A DNA stretch of 64,000 nt from the NCBI GenBank assembly GCA_977006965.1, contig OZ345363.1:1488001-1552000 (forward strand), in the 5' to 3' direction. Positions 63,709-64,000 of this stretch are shown piece by piece. This DNA is from Phymatolithon calcareum (lineage: Eukaryota > Rhodophyta > Florideophyceae > Hapalidiales). The notes beneath the pieces were generated by a model that had not been told where the DNA came from, ran no database searches, and worked only from the letters and a program-made list of their open reading frames with translations. The first letter of the stretch is position 1. Each line of letters starts with the position of its first letter. The translations under genes were made by a program, and so were the position numbers.

Positions 63709-63830
63709 TTTTTTAATTGAAGTTTATTTTTAAATAAACTTCAATTAAAAAAGGAAGACTATGAGGCTTTTAAAAAAGCTTCATAGTCTTACGAATATAT
63801 GGGCAAGGCTTCCTCATTTGCTACCGGCCA
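63709..63830 (-). mobile_element. SINE-like element, fourth copy, with two fold-back palindromes
   Basis: On the minus strand it reads GGTAGCAAATGAGGAAGCC, CTTGCCCATATATTCG and AAGACTATGAAGCTTTT, as in the copy at 33961. Then the tail is duplicated in inverted form. Palindrome 1: 63755-63771 against 63774-63790 (17 bp, one mismatch, 2-base spacer). Palindrome 2: 63709-63729 against 63732-63752 (21 bp, perfect, 2-base spacer). Confidence 0.75.
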
Positions 63831-64000
63831 CAGACATATTGCAGCGCGAATCGCTTGTTTTCTGTTGTTTGTCATACGTTAAAATCGAGCAGCTCCATAC
63901 AACGATGGTTAGAGTAGAAATAGTGGATATTTTCAAGCTATGAAGTCGATCTAAGACGCGCGAAGTTCTGCACAGAACCTATTTGACATTTGGGTATGGA

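Overview
The window is nuclear DNA of a eukaryote with an unusually dense transposable-element load. Introns, tRNA genes and rRNA genes were not recognised. The elements are Ty1/copia LTR retrotransposons, DNA transposons, a SINE-like family and one perfect satellite. The few host-like genes are intronless. This fits a repeat-rich red alga (Florideophyceae), but that assignment is inference and a few marker-gene searches would settle it.

Region 1 (1-20.9 kb, 23.4-24.6 kb) is a graveyard of one copia lineage, here called lineage A. It has 410-475 bp LTRs with TG/CA ends, a primer-binding site matching the anticodon arm of initiator tRNA-Met, a G-rich polypurine tract, and a single Gag-PR-INT-RT-RNaseH frame of about 1344 codons. 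Named copies: A1 (1-1171, broken), A2 (1172-3894, deleted), A3 (3895-5356, minus strand, RT deleted), A4 (5357-16357, broken by a stop and a frameshift), A5 (5941-11510, minus strand, intact, nested in A4), A6 (16358-17683) and A7 (17684-18513). Solo or partial LTRs lie at 20424, 23388 and 24437.

Region 2 (21-28.4 kb) holds a decayed piggyBac-like transposase (minus strand). It also holds an apparently complete DNA transposon (24635-28396) with perfect 20-bp terminal inverted repeats and a 1092-aa transposase of a family I cannot place firmly.

Region 3 (29.3-40.7 kb) is a nest. Element A8 (plus strand) was hit three times: by two copies that are now solo LTRs (30084, 32062) and by full-length A9 (33311-39870, minus strand). 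A9 was itself hit by a SINE-like retroposon (33961-34123). Removing the insertions restores A8 codon by codon. A9 carries an extra leader ORF with two zinc fingers.

Region 4 (40.7-45.05 kb) is 431 perfect copies of a 10-bp satellite. Region 5 (45.5-51.4 kb, minus strand) is a second, very different copia lineage (B1) with an intact Gag ORF and a frameshifted Pol.

Region 6 (51.4-64 kb) is the host-like part. It has a membrane-anchored RBR E3 ligase gene (53.1-54.6 kb), a convergent small four-helix membrane protein gene (54.7-55.1 kb), a basic Pro/Arg/His-rich protein (59.3-60.2 kb) and a 145-aa orphan with a TATA-like box (62.3-62.7 kb). Between them are SINE-like repeats and non-coding sequence.
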